A stretch of 39,476 bases of DNA. It comes from a virus. Shown here one piece after another: positions 1 through 7,354 of the stretch. The notes under the pieces are model-generated. The model worked only from the letters and a program-made list of their open reading frames with translations. It was not told the origin of the DNA and ran no database searches. Both the position numbers and the translations under genes were made by a program. The stretch's first letter is position 1. Each line of letters starts with the position of its first letter. Location: positions 1 through 39,476 of the IMG/VR virus record IMGVR_UViG_3300033388_005355; one strand, written 5' to 3'.

Positions 1-53
1 AACTAAAAGAAATTCAAAATCGTAAAAAAGAAATAGAGGAGATTTGTGCATGA
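1..53 (+). CDS. C-terminal end of an upstream gene (partial)
   Basis: The third frame is open from the window edge to a TGA at 51-53 and reads LKEIQNRKKEIEEICA, a charged helix-like tail. The TGA overlaps the next ATG in the ATGA arrangement used throughout this genome, and the SD of the next gene lies inside this tail. Only 16 codons are visible, so the function is unknown. Confidence 0.55.
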   Translation, partial: LKEIQNRKKEIEEICA

Positions 54-241
54 AATATAGAGTAACGATTTGTAGGGATTCTAAATTTAGTAATCCTCAT
101 TTTATTATAGAGAAGAAAGTGTTTTTGGTTCTTTGGGAATTCTATCTCGGTAAATATTATTCAGAGTGTTTTGCAAATTCCATTTGTTCAAAATTGAATG
201 ATAATTCAGTTAAAAAGGAAGATTGTAATGAGATTAAATAA
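50..241 (+). CDS. Hypothetical protein, 63 aa
   Basis: This is an unrecognised small protein. The ATG at 50 is preferred over the upstream GTG at 44 because AGAGGAG at 35-41 is correctly spaced from it and because it forms an ATGA overlap with the preceding gene. The protein has an aromatic, hydrophobic centre (VFLVLWEFYLGKYY) and three cysteines in its second half. Its end overlaps the next gene by 14 bases, which suggests translational coupling. Confidence 0.65.
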   Translation: MKYRVTICRDSKFSNPHFIIEKKVFLVLWEFYLGKYYSECFANSICSKLNDNSVKKEDCNEIK

Positions 242-830
242 TGTGAAAAAGTGTATTCCTAATAAAAACGATGAAGTTTATACTCCAAAGATATTAGTGG
301 ATGTATTGAAGCCTTATTTGCACGAACCAAAAATAATTTGGAGCCCGTTCGATACTGCTGATAGTGAATTTGTAATTAATCTCAGAGAATGGGGGCATGA
401 AGTTATCCATGGTCATATAGATGATGGTGATGATTTCTTTGAATATGAGCCTGAAGAATATGATTTGATTATAAGTAATCCACCTTTTTCAATTAAGATG
501 AAAGTGTTAGAAAGGTTGTATAAATTAAATAAACCTTTTGCAATGGTTATGGGATTACCTATATTAAATTATCAAGTTATAGGTAAGTTTTTTCATGACA
601 TGGGTAGTGATTTACAGTTATTGATAGTTGATAAGAAAATTGGGTTCAATGGCTGTACTGCTAGTTTTAACAATAGTTATTTTTGTAGAAATTTATTGCT
701 TGATCAAATTGTTTTCGAGCATTTGGAACATAATAATACGGGTGTAAATTTTGTACCATCCAGGATGTATAGAGGGAAATGGTGTATGTATGATTGGTAT
801 ATGGAATATTTAAAAAGGAATAAGTTATGA
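228..830 (+). CDS. Adenine-N6 DNA methyltransferase-like protein
   Basis: The 200-residue protein carries the segment DLIISNPPFS, with the NPPF catalytic motif IV of adenine-N6 methyltransferases at about residues 84-87. An upstream WSPFDTADSEF stretch resembles the region seen in small phage proteins often mislabelled as sugar-phosphate nucleotidyltransferases. It is short for a full modification enzyme, with no obvious separate target-recognition domain, so substrate and activity are uncertain. It may methylate phage or host DNA, for example against restriction. The ATG at 228 is chosen because AAGGAA lies 7 bases upstream; the earlier in-frame start at 198 has no such site. It overlaps the RuvC-like gene by ATGA. 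Confidence 0.75.
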   Translation: MRLNNVKKCIPNKNDEVYTPKILVDVLKPYLHEPKIIWSPFDTADSEFVINLREWGHEVIHGHIDDGDDFFEYEPEEYDLIISNPPFSIKMKVLERLYKLNKPFAMVMGLPILNYQVIGKFFHDMGSDLQLLIVDKKIGFNGCTASFNNSYFCRNLLLDQIVFEHLEHNNTGVNFVPSRMYRGKWCMYDWYMEYLKRNKL

Positions 831-1444
831 AATATGATCTTATTTTCGGATGTGATCCGGGACTTTCGGGCGGTGTATCTTTATTAAATGAAAAAGGTGA
901 ATTGCAATTAGTTGAGCCTATGCCGGTAATAGTTACTGAAGGTAAGGGTAAAACTAAAAAAGGTAATAAGAAAAAAGAGACAAAATTAGATATAGAAAGG
1001 TTAAAAGAAATGTTTAATCAGAATAGAGCTCTTAGAGTGTTGGTAGTATTAGAAAAGCAACAGGCGATGAAAAAGGGTGGCCAAACTCAAGGGGTGTCAA
1101 GCACATTCAAAACAGGTATGAATTATGGAATCCTGATAGGGCTCTTAGAGGGTTTAAACGTAGAATATGTCATTATACCCTCAGTTACCTGGAAAAACGC
1201 TGTAATCGGCAAAAACAGGGAAAAAGGGAGTACTGAGGCTAACAAAAGAGCTTCATTGAAGAAGGCTCAAGAATTATTTCCTAGAGAAGATTTTTTAGCC
1301 ACTAGTAGAAGTTATGTGCCTCATGATGGCATGTATGAATCGGCTCTTATCGGGTACCATGGGTATTTATTGCATAATGTTGAAAAAGAGTTAAAATTTG
1401 CTAAATATGCTGATAAAAATGTTAATTGGTTGAGTGGAGATTAA
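827..1444 (+). CDS. RuvC-like Holliday junction resolvase
   Basis: The 205-residue protein starts with the RNase H-fold strand and first acidic residue of RuvC (GCDPGLSGG, D10). A second acidic position lies in VVLEKQ (E76) and a C-terminal HDGMYESALIGYHG segment supplies the last acidic pair (D167, E171). This layout matches phage RuvC-type junction resolvases, which cut branched DNA before packaging. A Lys-rich insertion at about residues 38-53 (GKGKTKKGNKKK) separates the first strands. The start overlaps the methyltransferase stop (ATGA), so the two are probably co-translated. Confidence 0.85.
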   Translation: MKYDLIFGCDPGLSGGVSLLNEKGELQLVEPMPVIVTEGKGKTKKGNKKKETKLDIERLKEMFNQNRALRVLVVLEKQQAMKKGGQTQGVSSTFKTGMNYGILIGLLEGLNVEYVIIPSVTWKNAVIGKNREKGSTEANKRASLKKAQELFPREDFLATSRSYVPHDGMYESALIGYHGYLLHNVEKELKFAKYADKNVNWLSGD

Positions 1445-1445
1445 A

Positions 1446-1688
1446 ATGGGTAGTAATGTAATAAAATTAGATGTAACTAAATACCATGTCGAAGAATGTA
1501 CTCATTTATTAAAGTGTATTGTACCAAAGTCGAAAAAAGAATACACTATGAAATGTATTGTGTTAGGTGAAACTGAAAATGGTACTACAAAGATTGTTGT
1601 ATTTGGTCATAGAGACCAAAAGGGAATGGATAATTTAAGACGATTGAGATATGTTAATAAAGATAGGTTGATAGAAAAAAAGGTTTAA
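1446..1688 (+). CDS. Hypothetical protein, 80 aa
   Basis: No family is recognised. The start at 1446 follows GTGGAGA by about 5 bases; the longer reading from 1434 would place the start inside that SD and deep in the resolvase gene. The protein is basic and strand-rich with two cysteines (ECTHLLKC). It sits in the same operon as the resolvase. Confidence 0.65.
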   Translation: MGSNVIKLDVTKYHVEECTHLLKCIVPKSKKEYTMKCIVLGETENGTTKIVVFGHRDQKGMDNLRRLRYVNKDRLIEKKV

Positions 1689-1708
1689 AATAAAAATAAG
1701 GAAAAATG

Positions 1709-2023
1709 ATGGAAAAAATTAATATAATATTAGTGTTGACAGTAGCTTTAGGATATATACTAGGCTTTTTAGTTACTAGAGGTGCTATTGTGCTGAAAGG
1801 ATGGCTTGATGAAAGAAGTCAAATAAAAATGTTCAAAAAAGAAATGGAAATGTTTAGAGGCACTATTGGTGGATGTATTGGTGATATGGTCAAAGATAAA
1901 AATTGGAAGTCTTGCGAATGTGAGATGCCGGATCCAATAAGAAAGCCTAAAAAGAAACCGGTAAAAAAAGTGGTTAAAAAACCTGTAAAAAAGAAGTCTA
2001 GTAACCGTACTAGAAAGGTTTAA
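1709..2023 (+). CDS. Single-pass membrane protein with Lys-rich tail
   Basis: The 104-residue protein has one N-terminal membrane helix (about residues 4-26, IILVLTVALGYILGFLV) followed by a charged helix. The C-terminal third is dominated by KKP and KKV repeats (KPKKKPVKKVVKKPVKKK). The second of two adjacent ATG codons is preferred because AAGGA lies 6 bases upstream. The basic tail could bind nucleic acid or the membrane surface. The function is unknown. Confidence 0.7.
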   Translation: MEKINIILVLTVALGYILGFLVTRGAIVLKGWLDERSQIKMFKKEMEMFRGTIGGCIGDMVKDKNWKSCECEMPDPIRKPKKKPVKKVVKKPVKKKSSNRTRKV

Positions 2024-2047
2024 AAATAAAACAAAAAGGACAAAATA

Positions 2048-2434
2048 ATGAAAAAAATAATAATATTAATAATGGCTGTAATGTTGGTTGGACTGATGAT
2101 TGGTTGTAGTGAGGATATAGTATCGCCTGAAATTGATACTGTAGAATATGTAGTAGGTGGAGATTCAGGTGATGTATCTTTATCTTACATAGATGGTCAA
2201 GGTGGTACTATAGAAATGGAAAATGTGGAATTACCGTATTCCATTGAATTTCAAGTATTTGAAGATGTACATGGGCATAGTGAATTTGGTTGCTCAGTTT
2301 CATCGGTCAATTTGATAAATTATACTAATGTAAGTATAAAAATATACTTTAGTGGTGTGTTGAAAGCTGAAGCGGTACCTGATGTTACAGATACAAATTT
2401 TCAGACAGGGTGTATTATAGCTAGAAGTCTATAA
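2048..2434 (+). CDS. Lipoprotein with MmpS-like beta domain
   Basis: A signal peptide (residues 1-19) ends in a lipobox, LMIGC, with the lipidated cysteine at C20. The mature part contains VEYVVGGDSGDVSLSY followed by LPYSIEFQV and a VSIKIYFSG strand. This order resembles the small beta-sandwich of MmpS-like proteins (typical pattern VTYEVTG...ITY...LPW...VKIYVDG). Lipid anchoring implies it sits in the host envelope. Phage lipoproteins of this kind often act in superinfection exclusion, which is an inference here. An AAAAGGA SD precedes the start, and a strong stem-loop follows the gene. Confidence 0.75.
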   Translation: MKKIIILIMAVMLVGLMIGCSEDIVSPEIDTVEYVVGGDSGDVSLSYIDGQGGTIEMENVELPYSIEFQVFEDVHGHSEFGCSVSSVNLINYTNVSIKIYFSGVLKAEAVPDVTDTNFQTGCIIARSL

Positions 2435-2441
2435 TTGCTAA

Positions 2442-2477
2442 GAGCTTATCTGATTTAGAAGTATTTCTGATAAGCTC
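2442..2477 (+). terminator. Stem-loop after the lipoprotein gene
   Basis: GAGCTTATC and its exact reverse complement GATAAGCTC form a 9-bp stem around an 18-base loop, directly after the lipoprotein stop codon. There is no U-run after the stem, so it could be a factor-dependent terminator, a processing site or an mRNA stabiliser rather than a standard intrinsic terminator. Confidence 0.5.
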
Positions 2478-2501
2478 GAATGATTTAAAAAGGTAATAAT
2501 A

Positions 2502-2960
2502 ATGAAAAAAACTGTAATTGTAGATATTGATGGTACTGTTGCTAATCCAGGTGAGAGATTGAAATATTTAAAAATGGATCCACCTGATTATGATAGTTTT
2601 TATGAAGATAGTTTTAAAGATGAACCTATTCAGAATGTCGTGGATATAGTCAAGCAATTACAGTTTTCATGGAATGTTATTTTTTGTACCAGTAGAAGAG
2701 AGTGTGTAAGGGGTAAAACGGCTCAATGGTTGCATAAACATGGCTTACTACATCCACTATACGAAAATAGTCATTACTTACTTTTAATGAGGTCGAATGG
2801 AGATCGTAGGCATGATATTGAGGTCAAGCCTGGACTGTTGAAGAAAGCCGGTATAGAATTATCTGATATAGCTTTTGTATTGGAAGATAGAGGTTCAATG
2901 GTTAAACATTGGAGAGAGATGGGATTAACGGTATTTCAAGTTGCTGAGGGTAGTTTTTGA
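2502..2960 (+). CDS. HAD phosphatase, T4 PseT 3'-phosphatase domain-like
   Basis: The protein begins with the HAD nucleophile motif DIDGT (D8, D10). Motif II is CTSRR near the middle, then comes MRSNGDRRHDIEVKPGLL and the C-terminal motif FVLEDRGSMVKHWREMGLTV. This order matches the phosphatase half of T4 polynucleotide kinase (PseT), which removes 3'-phosphates from nicked nucleic acid. The N-terminal P-loop kinase domain of PseT is absent, so this is a stand-alone phosphatase, perhaps for tRNA or DNA end repair. The SD is AAAAGG, and the stop overlaps the next start as TGATG. Confidence 0.8.
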   Translation: MKKTVIVDIDGTVANPGERLKYLKMDPPDYDSFYEDSFKDEPIQNVVDIVKQLQFSWNVIFCTSRRECVRGKTAQWLHKHGLLHPLYENSHYLLLMRSNGDRRHDIEVKPGLLKKAGIELSDIAFVLEDRGSMVKHWREMGLTVFQVAEGSF

Positions 2961-3451
2961 TGGGTGAAATAGCTATAAGAAATACTATCAAAATTCTCTG
3001 TGAAAACAAGAAATCTATATTAAGTAAGATAAAAGAAATGGAAAAGATTGATAAAGATATGAGAGAAATATTTGAAAGTTTCGATGGCTATAGCCCCATA
3101 AGGTTAGATTTTAAGTATGACAGTTATGATGAAAACAGAGAAGAAAAATATGTTGATCGTAGTTGTTGGAATCATATTGTAAATTTGTTTAATTTGCATC
3201 GTTACATGCTTTGTACTGATTTTGAGAAAATGAGAAAAATGGTTCAAGATTGCCAAACTCCACAATTTACTGAAGATAACGTGAAGGAATGGATCGGGGA
3301 GTTAAAGGGCGAAATAATAAAAAGCGTAGAGAAGATGGTAAAAAATGTTTATGAAAGTCTCTGTACTGATCATTATTATACCGGCTCCGGATATTCCAAT
3401 AGATTAAAAAAGAAGCGAAATAATAACGGTATTGATAAAAATTTTATATGA
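2960..3451 (+). CDS. Hypothetical protein, N-terminal part of a gene split by TGA
   Basis: The 163-residue protein is not recognised. It is helix-rich (ENKKSILSKIKEMEKIDKDM) with several cysteines. Its TGA at 3449-3451 is followed in the same frame by 95 more sense codons of similar composition with no convincing start signal of their own. This suggests that a single protein of about 260 residues has been interrupted or is read through. The start overlaps the HAD stop; TGAGGG lies about 9 bases upstream. Confidence 0.65.
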   Translation: MGEIAIRNTIKILCENKKSILSKIKEMEKIDKDMREIFESFDGYSPIRLDFKYDSYDENREEKYVDRSCWNHIVNLFNLHRYMLCTDFEKMRKMVQDCQTPQFTEDNVKEWIGELKGEIIKSVEKMVKNVYESLCTDHYYTGSGYSNRLKKKRNNNGIDKNFI

Positions 3452-3739
3452 ACTACAAATGATAATTATTATGTTAATCGGGAATATTCTTATAATTATA
3501 AGCCGACTGTAACTGATGATTTGGAAAAGGTTTGTTATTTGATAGATGGGAAAGAGTTACCGGATATGGGTATAAAAGAGGTAATGAGGTCGGAAAAGAA
3601 GTTGGTGGGTAGCAATAGATATTTTCAGATTAGGGTATGTGGCAACGGTAATACTCATTATAAGATCAATGAAGATGTATTAAAAAAGTTGACGATGCTG
3701 GGGCTGATCATAGCAAGATTGGTGAAGCGGTTAAGATAA
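3452..3739 (+). pseudogene. In-frame continuation after the TGA of the preceding gene
   Basis: The frame of the upstream gene stays open for 95 codons after its TGA and reads naturally (TNDNYYVNREYSYNYKP, later VCYLIDGKELPDM). A TTG at 3521 and internal ATG codons exist, but none has a good SD. The simplest reading is that this is the C-terminal part of the 2960 gene, separated by a nonsense codon or reached by readthrough. TGA is used as a normal stop by many neighbours, so a genome-wide recoding is unlikely. A separately translated protein starting at 3521 remains possible. Confidence 0.5.
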
Positions 3740-3762
3740 AAATAATGGATAGGTGGTAAAAA

Positions 3763-4128
3763 ATGAAAGCGTTATTTATTGGTGAATATAAAGATGGTGA
3801 TGTGATTGATCTACCTGAAGGTATGCATTATTATAATTTTCCGATACCTGACAATCCTATAAATCTTATCAAAAGTGATCCTCAGTATGTGTGGCAGGAA
3901 AAATTAGAAGCTTATAAACAATTAGGGATGGAAGGTATAAAAATAATTGATAAGGTTCAAGAGAAAAGAATGATAGGTGGTATTGAACGATTTGTGTATA
4001 GAAAGGTTAATGTGGTTGTTGGAAATTTTTGTGTACCGGTAGCGTTTTTTATTCCAAACGATATAGAAGAAAAGAGAGAATATGAATATGTAATGAGTAA
4101 TTTAATATTAAAGGCGTTTAAGAAATGA
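3763..4128 (+). CDS. Hypothetical protein, 121 aa
   Basis: No family is recognised. The protein is strand-rich with conserved-looking acidic and aromatic patches (EGMHYYNFPIPDNP, VNVVVGNFCVPVAFF). The start has AGGTGG 6 bases upstream, and the stop overlaps the next ATG (ATGA). It forms a three-gene coupled set with the next two genes. Confidence 0.7.
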   Translation: MKALFIGEYKDGDVIDLPEGMHYYNFPIPDNPINLIKSDPQYVWQEKLEAYKQLGMEGIKIIDKVQEKRMIGGIERFVYRKVNVVVGNFCVPVAFFIPNDIEEKREYEYVMSNLILKAFKK

Positions 4129-4337
4129 GAGGATCAATTGGTTTTATGGGTATGGCAATGGGTTTATTGAGTGATCTTAATGATTCAAGGGAGTCATTTA
4201 AGCAGAGAGTAAGGGATGATTGGAAAAAAACTTATAAGATGCCAAGAAAGATGAAAAAGAGAGTCCGGAAAAGTTTGGAATTGGATTGGCAGATAGCTAA
4301 TTATGATCCGTTCAATATATATAAAAGGAGAAGGTGA
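4125..4337 (+). CDS. Hypothetical small basic protein, 70 aa
   Basis: A short hydrophobic N-terminus (GFMGMAMGLL) precedes a strongly basic helix (KMPRKMKKRVRKSLELDW) and a KRRR end. No family is recognised; it could bind nucleic acid or membranes. It is coupled on both sides by overlapping start and stop codons. Confidence 0.6.
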   Translation: MRGSIGFMGMAMGLLSDLNDSRESFKQRVRDDWKKTYKMPRKMKKRVRKSLELDWQIANYDPFNIYKRRR

Positions 4338-4882
4338 TGAATGTAGAAAAAGATATTAAGAGAATAGTGACTATGATAAAAAGTAATCCTTATTATAAAA
4401 CTAAGGCAGATAAAAAATATTTCAATGAAGTAATAAAAAACATATCTCATGTGCCATTATTCAGAAATTTATTCACTGCTACTGAAGTTAGAATGGTAAA
4501 TTCCATGATAGAACCTAGATGCTGTTATGATAATTCATTAAAAATGAATAAAACATGTAAACTAGGAATGGCAATGGTTATGGGGTGGGTTGTTGAAGAT
4601 GATGTAATAACGAGTCATGCTTTTAATCATAATTTTTTAACAGGAGAATATATAGATTATACAAGTCTTATAAATGGTTATGCTACTGATTCGATATCAA
4701 GAAAATTGAGGTATTATTCTTATGGAATATTTGATGCGAGTGTATATTCTCAGAAAGATTGCCAGCAAATGGGGATGGGTAGAACGTCTAATTATCATTT
4801 GGTTCATTATTGTAAAAATAATAACTGTAAAGTAAGCAAAGGTTTATTGAAATCTTCAGTAGATAATATAATGTCAAGGTAG
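4337..4882 (+). CDS. Putative Cys-His-Asp hydrolase (transglutaminase/papain-like pattern)
   Basis: The 181-residue protein has RCCYDNSLK (C62/C63, N66), then SHAFNH (H94) and GEYIDYTS (D107). This Cys, His, Asp spacing resembles a group of phage proteins with CY-N, H-W and G-x-IDPT motifs that look like papain-fold or transglutaminase-type enzymes. No activity is proven; a protein-binding role or a degenerate site is possible. The ATG at 4337 follows AGGAG and overlaps the preceding TGA; the GTG at 4334 would be too close to that SD. Confidence 0.5.
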   Translation: MNVEKDIKRIVTMIKSNPYYKTKADKKYFNEVIKNISHVPLFRNLFTATEVRMVNSMIEPRCCYDNSLKMNKTCKLGMAMVMGWVVEDDVITSHAFNHNFLTGEYIDYTSLINGYATDSISRKLRYYSYGIFDASVYSQKDCQQMGMGRTSNYHLVHYCKNNNCKVSKGLLKSSVDNIMSR

Positions 4883-4891
4883 GAGTAAGAA

Positions 4892-4978
4892 ATGAAAAAC
4901 TGTAAAACCTGTGGAGTAATATCACCTACTATCTGTAGAGCTTGTAAGAATTGTGATAAGTGGATTAAAAAGGGGTAG
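4892..4978 (+). CDS. 28-residue zinc-knuckle miniprotein
   Basis: A very short gene with a perfect AGGAG SD 6 bases before its ATG encodes five cysteines as CKTC, ICRAC and C in 28 residues. This fits a tiny zinc-binding fold. Its own end (AAGGGGTAG) supplies the SD of the following gene. Function unknown; similar cysteine-pair miniproteins recur in this window. Confidence 0.55.
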   Translation: MKNCKTCGVISPTICRACKNCDKWIKKG

Positions 4979-4981
4979 AAG

Positions 4982-5263
4982 ATGTGTGGTTGGATTGTTG
5001 GAAAAATTTCTGCATTAATAGGTTATAGGTTTTGGTTCAGTGTTAATATTGAGTATAGAGACAAGGGCGGTGTGGTTATTTTTAATTATAATAATGAAAT
5101 AGGTGTGGTAAATAAAAGTTTGGTATTAAATCGTAGAGAGGTTCGGAAAAGTGTTGGTAATGTTTCTGAGTTAAAAAGTGTAAAGAAAAGTTTATTAAGG
5201 AATGGTTATATTACTTATTATATTAGGGCTTATTTAGGTTACCTGAAGATAGGAAAGGTATAA
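4982..5263 (+). CDS. Hypothetical protein, 93 aa
   Basis: No family is recognised. A hydrophobic N-terminus (WIVGKISALIGYRFWF) might be a single membrane helix or a buried strand. The rest is basic with many Val, Asn and Lys. The start is served by the AGGGG of the preceding miniprotein. Confidence 0.6.
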   Translation: MCGWIVGKISALIGYRFWFSVNIEYRDKGGVVIFNYNNEIGVVNKSLVLNRREVRKSVGNVSELKSVKKSLLRNGYITYYIRAYLGYLKIGKV

Positions 5264-5265
5264 AA

Positions 5266-5442
5266 ATGAATAATGATTTCTGTGGTAATAAAGAGTGTAA
5301 ATGTTTTGAAGAGAAGAGTATAGGGTTTGGTCAAAACAATTGTATTTTCTTTACAGATATTAATAATTGCGAAGAACATAAAGATTTTGCCGGAAATAGT
5401 GTTGTGAATAGTGAATCAGAGCAGTTAGAGTTTGAATTTTAG
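5266..5442 (+). CDS. 58-residue Cys-rich acidic protein
   Basis: The short reading frame starts 2 bases after the preceding stop and has AGGAAAGG upstream. It contains five cysteines in its first two thirds (FCGNKECKCF, NNCIFF, NNCEEH) and an acidic tail. A small metal-binding fold is plausible. Tight spacing with both neighbours supports it as a real gene. Confidence 0.55.
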   Translation: MNNDFCGNKECKCFEEKSIGFGQNNCIFFTDINNCEEHKDFAGNSVVNSESEQLEFEF

Positions 5443-5452
5443 GGAGTAGGTG

Positions 5453-5776
5453 ATGGGAAAATATTTGTTTGGTAATAGAATAAGAGAAGCTGTGGGAACT
5501 ATATTAAATAGGTTTGGGTATTATAAGGAAGTAACTAATCAAGCAGGGGTAAAATCTAATATAATTGAGAATAAGTTTGGATCTGTGGAAGTAAAATGGC
5601 AGGGGGTAGCTCTAAAGAGTTTTTCTGAAGATTTTATAAGAGAAATCGCTAGTAAGGGGCTTGCAGATGAAATTATAAAAAGCGGTTTGATAAAAGTAAA
5701 TTATCAAGAACACATGGTTCACCATGATAGCAAAATAGTAAACGCTTCGTTGATGGTTTTAGAGGAAATAAAATGA
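5453..5776 (+). CDS. Hypothetical protein, 107 aa
   Basis: The ATG at 5453 is preferred over GTG 5450 because of its spacing from AGGGAG. The sequence has a short helix, then strands (GSVEVKWQGVALKSF) and a C-terminal helix. No family is recognised. ATGA overlap links it to the zinc-ribbon gene downstream. Confidence 0.65.
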   Translation: MGKYLFGNRIREAVGTILNRFGYYKEVTNQAGVKSNIIENKFGSVEVKWQGVALKSFSEDFIREIASKGLADEIIKSGLIKVNYQEHMVHHDSKIVNASLMVLEEIK

Positions 5777-6207
5777 AATATTGTTTAACTTGTAAAGGAT
5801 TAACTGGTGAAGTAGAGATAATAGAAGCTGGGATTGAAGAAAGTAGTGATGTGTGCCCTTTATGTGGATCTGATGAATTTTGGTATGTAAATGATAAGGA
5901 AGAATTAAAAGAGCGTTTGGCTGAAAGAGAGGAAGAAAGGAAAGAAAAGTTAAAGGAAAAGGATAAGTTTACAAAGCCATGGGAAAAGGGAATAGATTAT
6001 AAAGAGCTTGTAAGTGGTGATATAATAGATATTCATCTTATGAGAGATGATAGTGTGGTTATAGAGGGAACTGAATTTAAAGAAGTGGTGCGAAATTTAG
6101 AGGAAGAGATTTGTGTAGTTTTTTATTTTCCTGAATGTAATCGTAGAAGAGAAGGTTTTTATATAGTCGGTCTTGGATATGCGGTAAAGAAAGAGGGAAA
6201 GAAATGA
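5773..6207 (+). CDS. Zinc-ribbon and coiled-coil protein
   Basis: Residues 4-35 hold two cysteine pairs (YCLTCKG and VCPLCGS) that form a zinc ribbon. A long charged helix follows (ELKERLAEREEERKEKLKEK) that should form a coiled coil. The C-terminal half is a compact alpha/beta region. The function is unknown; a nucleic-acid or protein adaptor role would fit. Both ends overlap neighbours by ATGA. Confidence 0.65.
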   Translation: MKYCLTCKGLTGEVEIIEAGIEESSDVCPLCGSDEFWYVNDKEELKERLAEREEERKEKLKEKDKFTKPWEKGIDYKELVSGDIIDIHLMRDDSVVIEGTEFKEVVRNLEEEICVVFYFPECNRRREGFYIVGLGYAVKKEGKK

Positions 6208-6434
6208 GTAGATTTGTAGAAATATGTGGTGATTATATAGATTTAAATGAAGTAAGAATGGTAACTGCTATTAGTAAATCGGGAAGTGGAGCTAATTGGC
6301 AAAATTATAAAGTGTGGTTTAAAGGTAGTAATGAATTTCATGTTTATTATCAGTATAGAACGGCTGAAGATAATTATTTCCCTAGAGAGAAATTTATTGA
6401 GTTGTTAGATGGGAAAAAGAAAGGTAGGAAGTAG
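6204..6434 (+). CDS. Hypothetical protein, 76 aa
   Basis: A small, mostly beta protein (EICGDYIDLNEVRMVTAI, YKVWFKGSNEFHVYY) with a basic KKKGRK end. Its layout resembles small PH- or Sm-like beta barrels but no family can be assigned. It is coupled by ATGA to the preceding zinc-ribbon gene. Confidence 0.65.
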   Translation: MSRFVEICGDYIDLNEVRMVTAISKSGSGANWQNYKVWFKGSNEFHVYYQYRTAEDNYFPREKFIELLDGKKKGRK

Positions 6435-6489
6435 ATGGTACAAAAAGTGATGTTAAAATGTTATTAAAGAGCTATAAAGGAGTAGAGAG

Positions 6490-6849
6490 ATGAATGATGC
6501 AATAGAAAAATCAAAATATAATAATTGTGCCCTTTATTTTACTGGAATATGTGACGAGATTGCTATACTTATTCCAAAACTCTACAAAGATGGATATTTG
6601 AAAAGTCCTTTTGGTGGGCATCATTGCAATAAGCAGTACCATGAGTTTATGGACTTATATATATCCTATGTAGGAGATTTGATTGATGTAGATGGTTACC
6701 TAGCAGTAGAGTTTGGTTTACAGACTTGGAGTAAAGGTTACATCAAAGGGGTAGAGGCGGTTATGGAAGGGATAAAGAAAGTTTTCCCTAGAGTTCTGAC
6801 TTATAGAAGGTGTGATGCAAATGAGTTTTGGAAAATAGTGAGTATATAA
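6490..6849 (+). CDS. Hypothetical protein, 119 aa
   Basis: A helix-rich protein with a central HHCNKQYHEF patch and a DVDGYLAVEFG stretch. No family is recognised. AAAGGAG lies just upstream, although somewhat far from the ATG (about 9 bases). Its TAA overlaps the next ATG. Confidence 0.65.
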   Translation: MNDAIEKSKYNNCALYFTGICDEIAILIPKLYKDGYLKSPFGGHHCNKQYHEFMDLYISYVGDLIDVDGYLAVEFGLQTWSKGYIKGVEAVMEGIKKVFPRVLTYRRCDANEFWKIVSI

Positions 6850-7091
6850 TGAGTGAAGCAATAGAAAAATTAAAAGACAAGGCAGACTCTTTAGAATGTG
6901 ATAAGGATATTATCAATAGAGAGATAAGAGGGATTTATAAAGAGATTGAGATGTTGGAACAGCCAAACAAATTGACTGATAAGATGATATTGAATTCTAG
7001 GCGTTGTCCTGTCTGTAGTGGTAGAGGATATATTTTAAGTCAGTTAAACAATAGGTGTGGAACTTGTCAAGGTAGTGGGGTAAGACAATGA
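6849..7091 (+). CDS. DnaJ-type zinc-finger small protein
   Basis: The 80-residue protein has an N-terminal helical half and then two CxxCxGxG repeats (CPVCSGRG and CGTCQGSG), the signature of the DnaJ cysteine-rich zinc finger. There is no J domain, so it is a stand-alone finger, perhaps a chaperone-like or protein-binding adaptor. The ATG at 6849 is chosen because it forms a TAATG overlap; the earlier TTG at 6828 lies deep in the preceding gene without an SD. Confidence 0.7.
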   Translation: MSEAIEKLKDKADSLECDKDIINREIRGIYKEIEMLEQPNKLTDKMILNSRRCPVCSGRGYILSQLNNRCGTCQGSGVRQ

Positions 7092-7354
7092 ATGATTATC
7101 AAATGTATGAAGAGGGTAGGAAGGAAGCTGAGAGCAAAATAAATGTTTTGCTAAAAGAGGTAGACAATATCTTGAACAATAGTACTCCTAAAAGTAATAA
7201 CATATTTTATGAAAGTATATTGTATATGGCAAAAAACGGTACAAGATACGGAACTTCTGTTGGGTTCCCTGTTAAGATTAAGGATAGTACCAAAATGAAT
7301 GATAAAAGTGTTTTAAATGATGAAAAGGGAGTAGAAAGTGGCAAAAGAAATTAA
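7088..7354 (+). CDS. Hypothetical protein, 88 aa
   Basis: The N-terminal half is a charged helix (YEEGRKEAESKINVLLKEVD); the remainder is polar. No family is recognised. It overlaps its upstream neighbour by ATGA and the downstream GTG-started gene by 17 bases. Confidence 0.6.
   Translation: MNDYQMYEEGRKEAESKINVLLKEVDNILNNSTPKSNNIFYESILYMAKNGTRYGTSVGFPVKIKDSTKMNDKSVLNDEKGVESGKRN

Noticed and set aside
1735-1760. TTGACA followed by TATACT inside the membrane gene
   Set aside because: The spacer is only 14 bases and it lies within a coding region, so a working promoter is unlikely.
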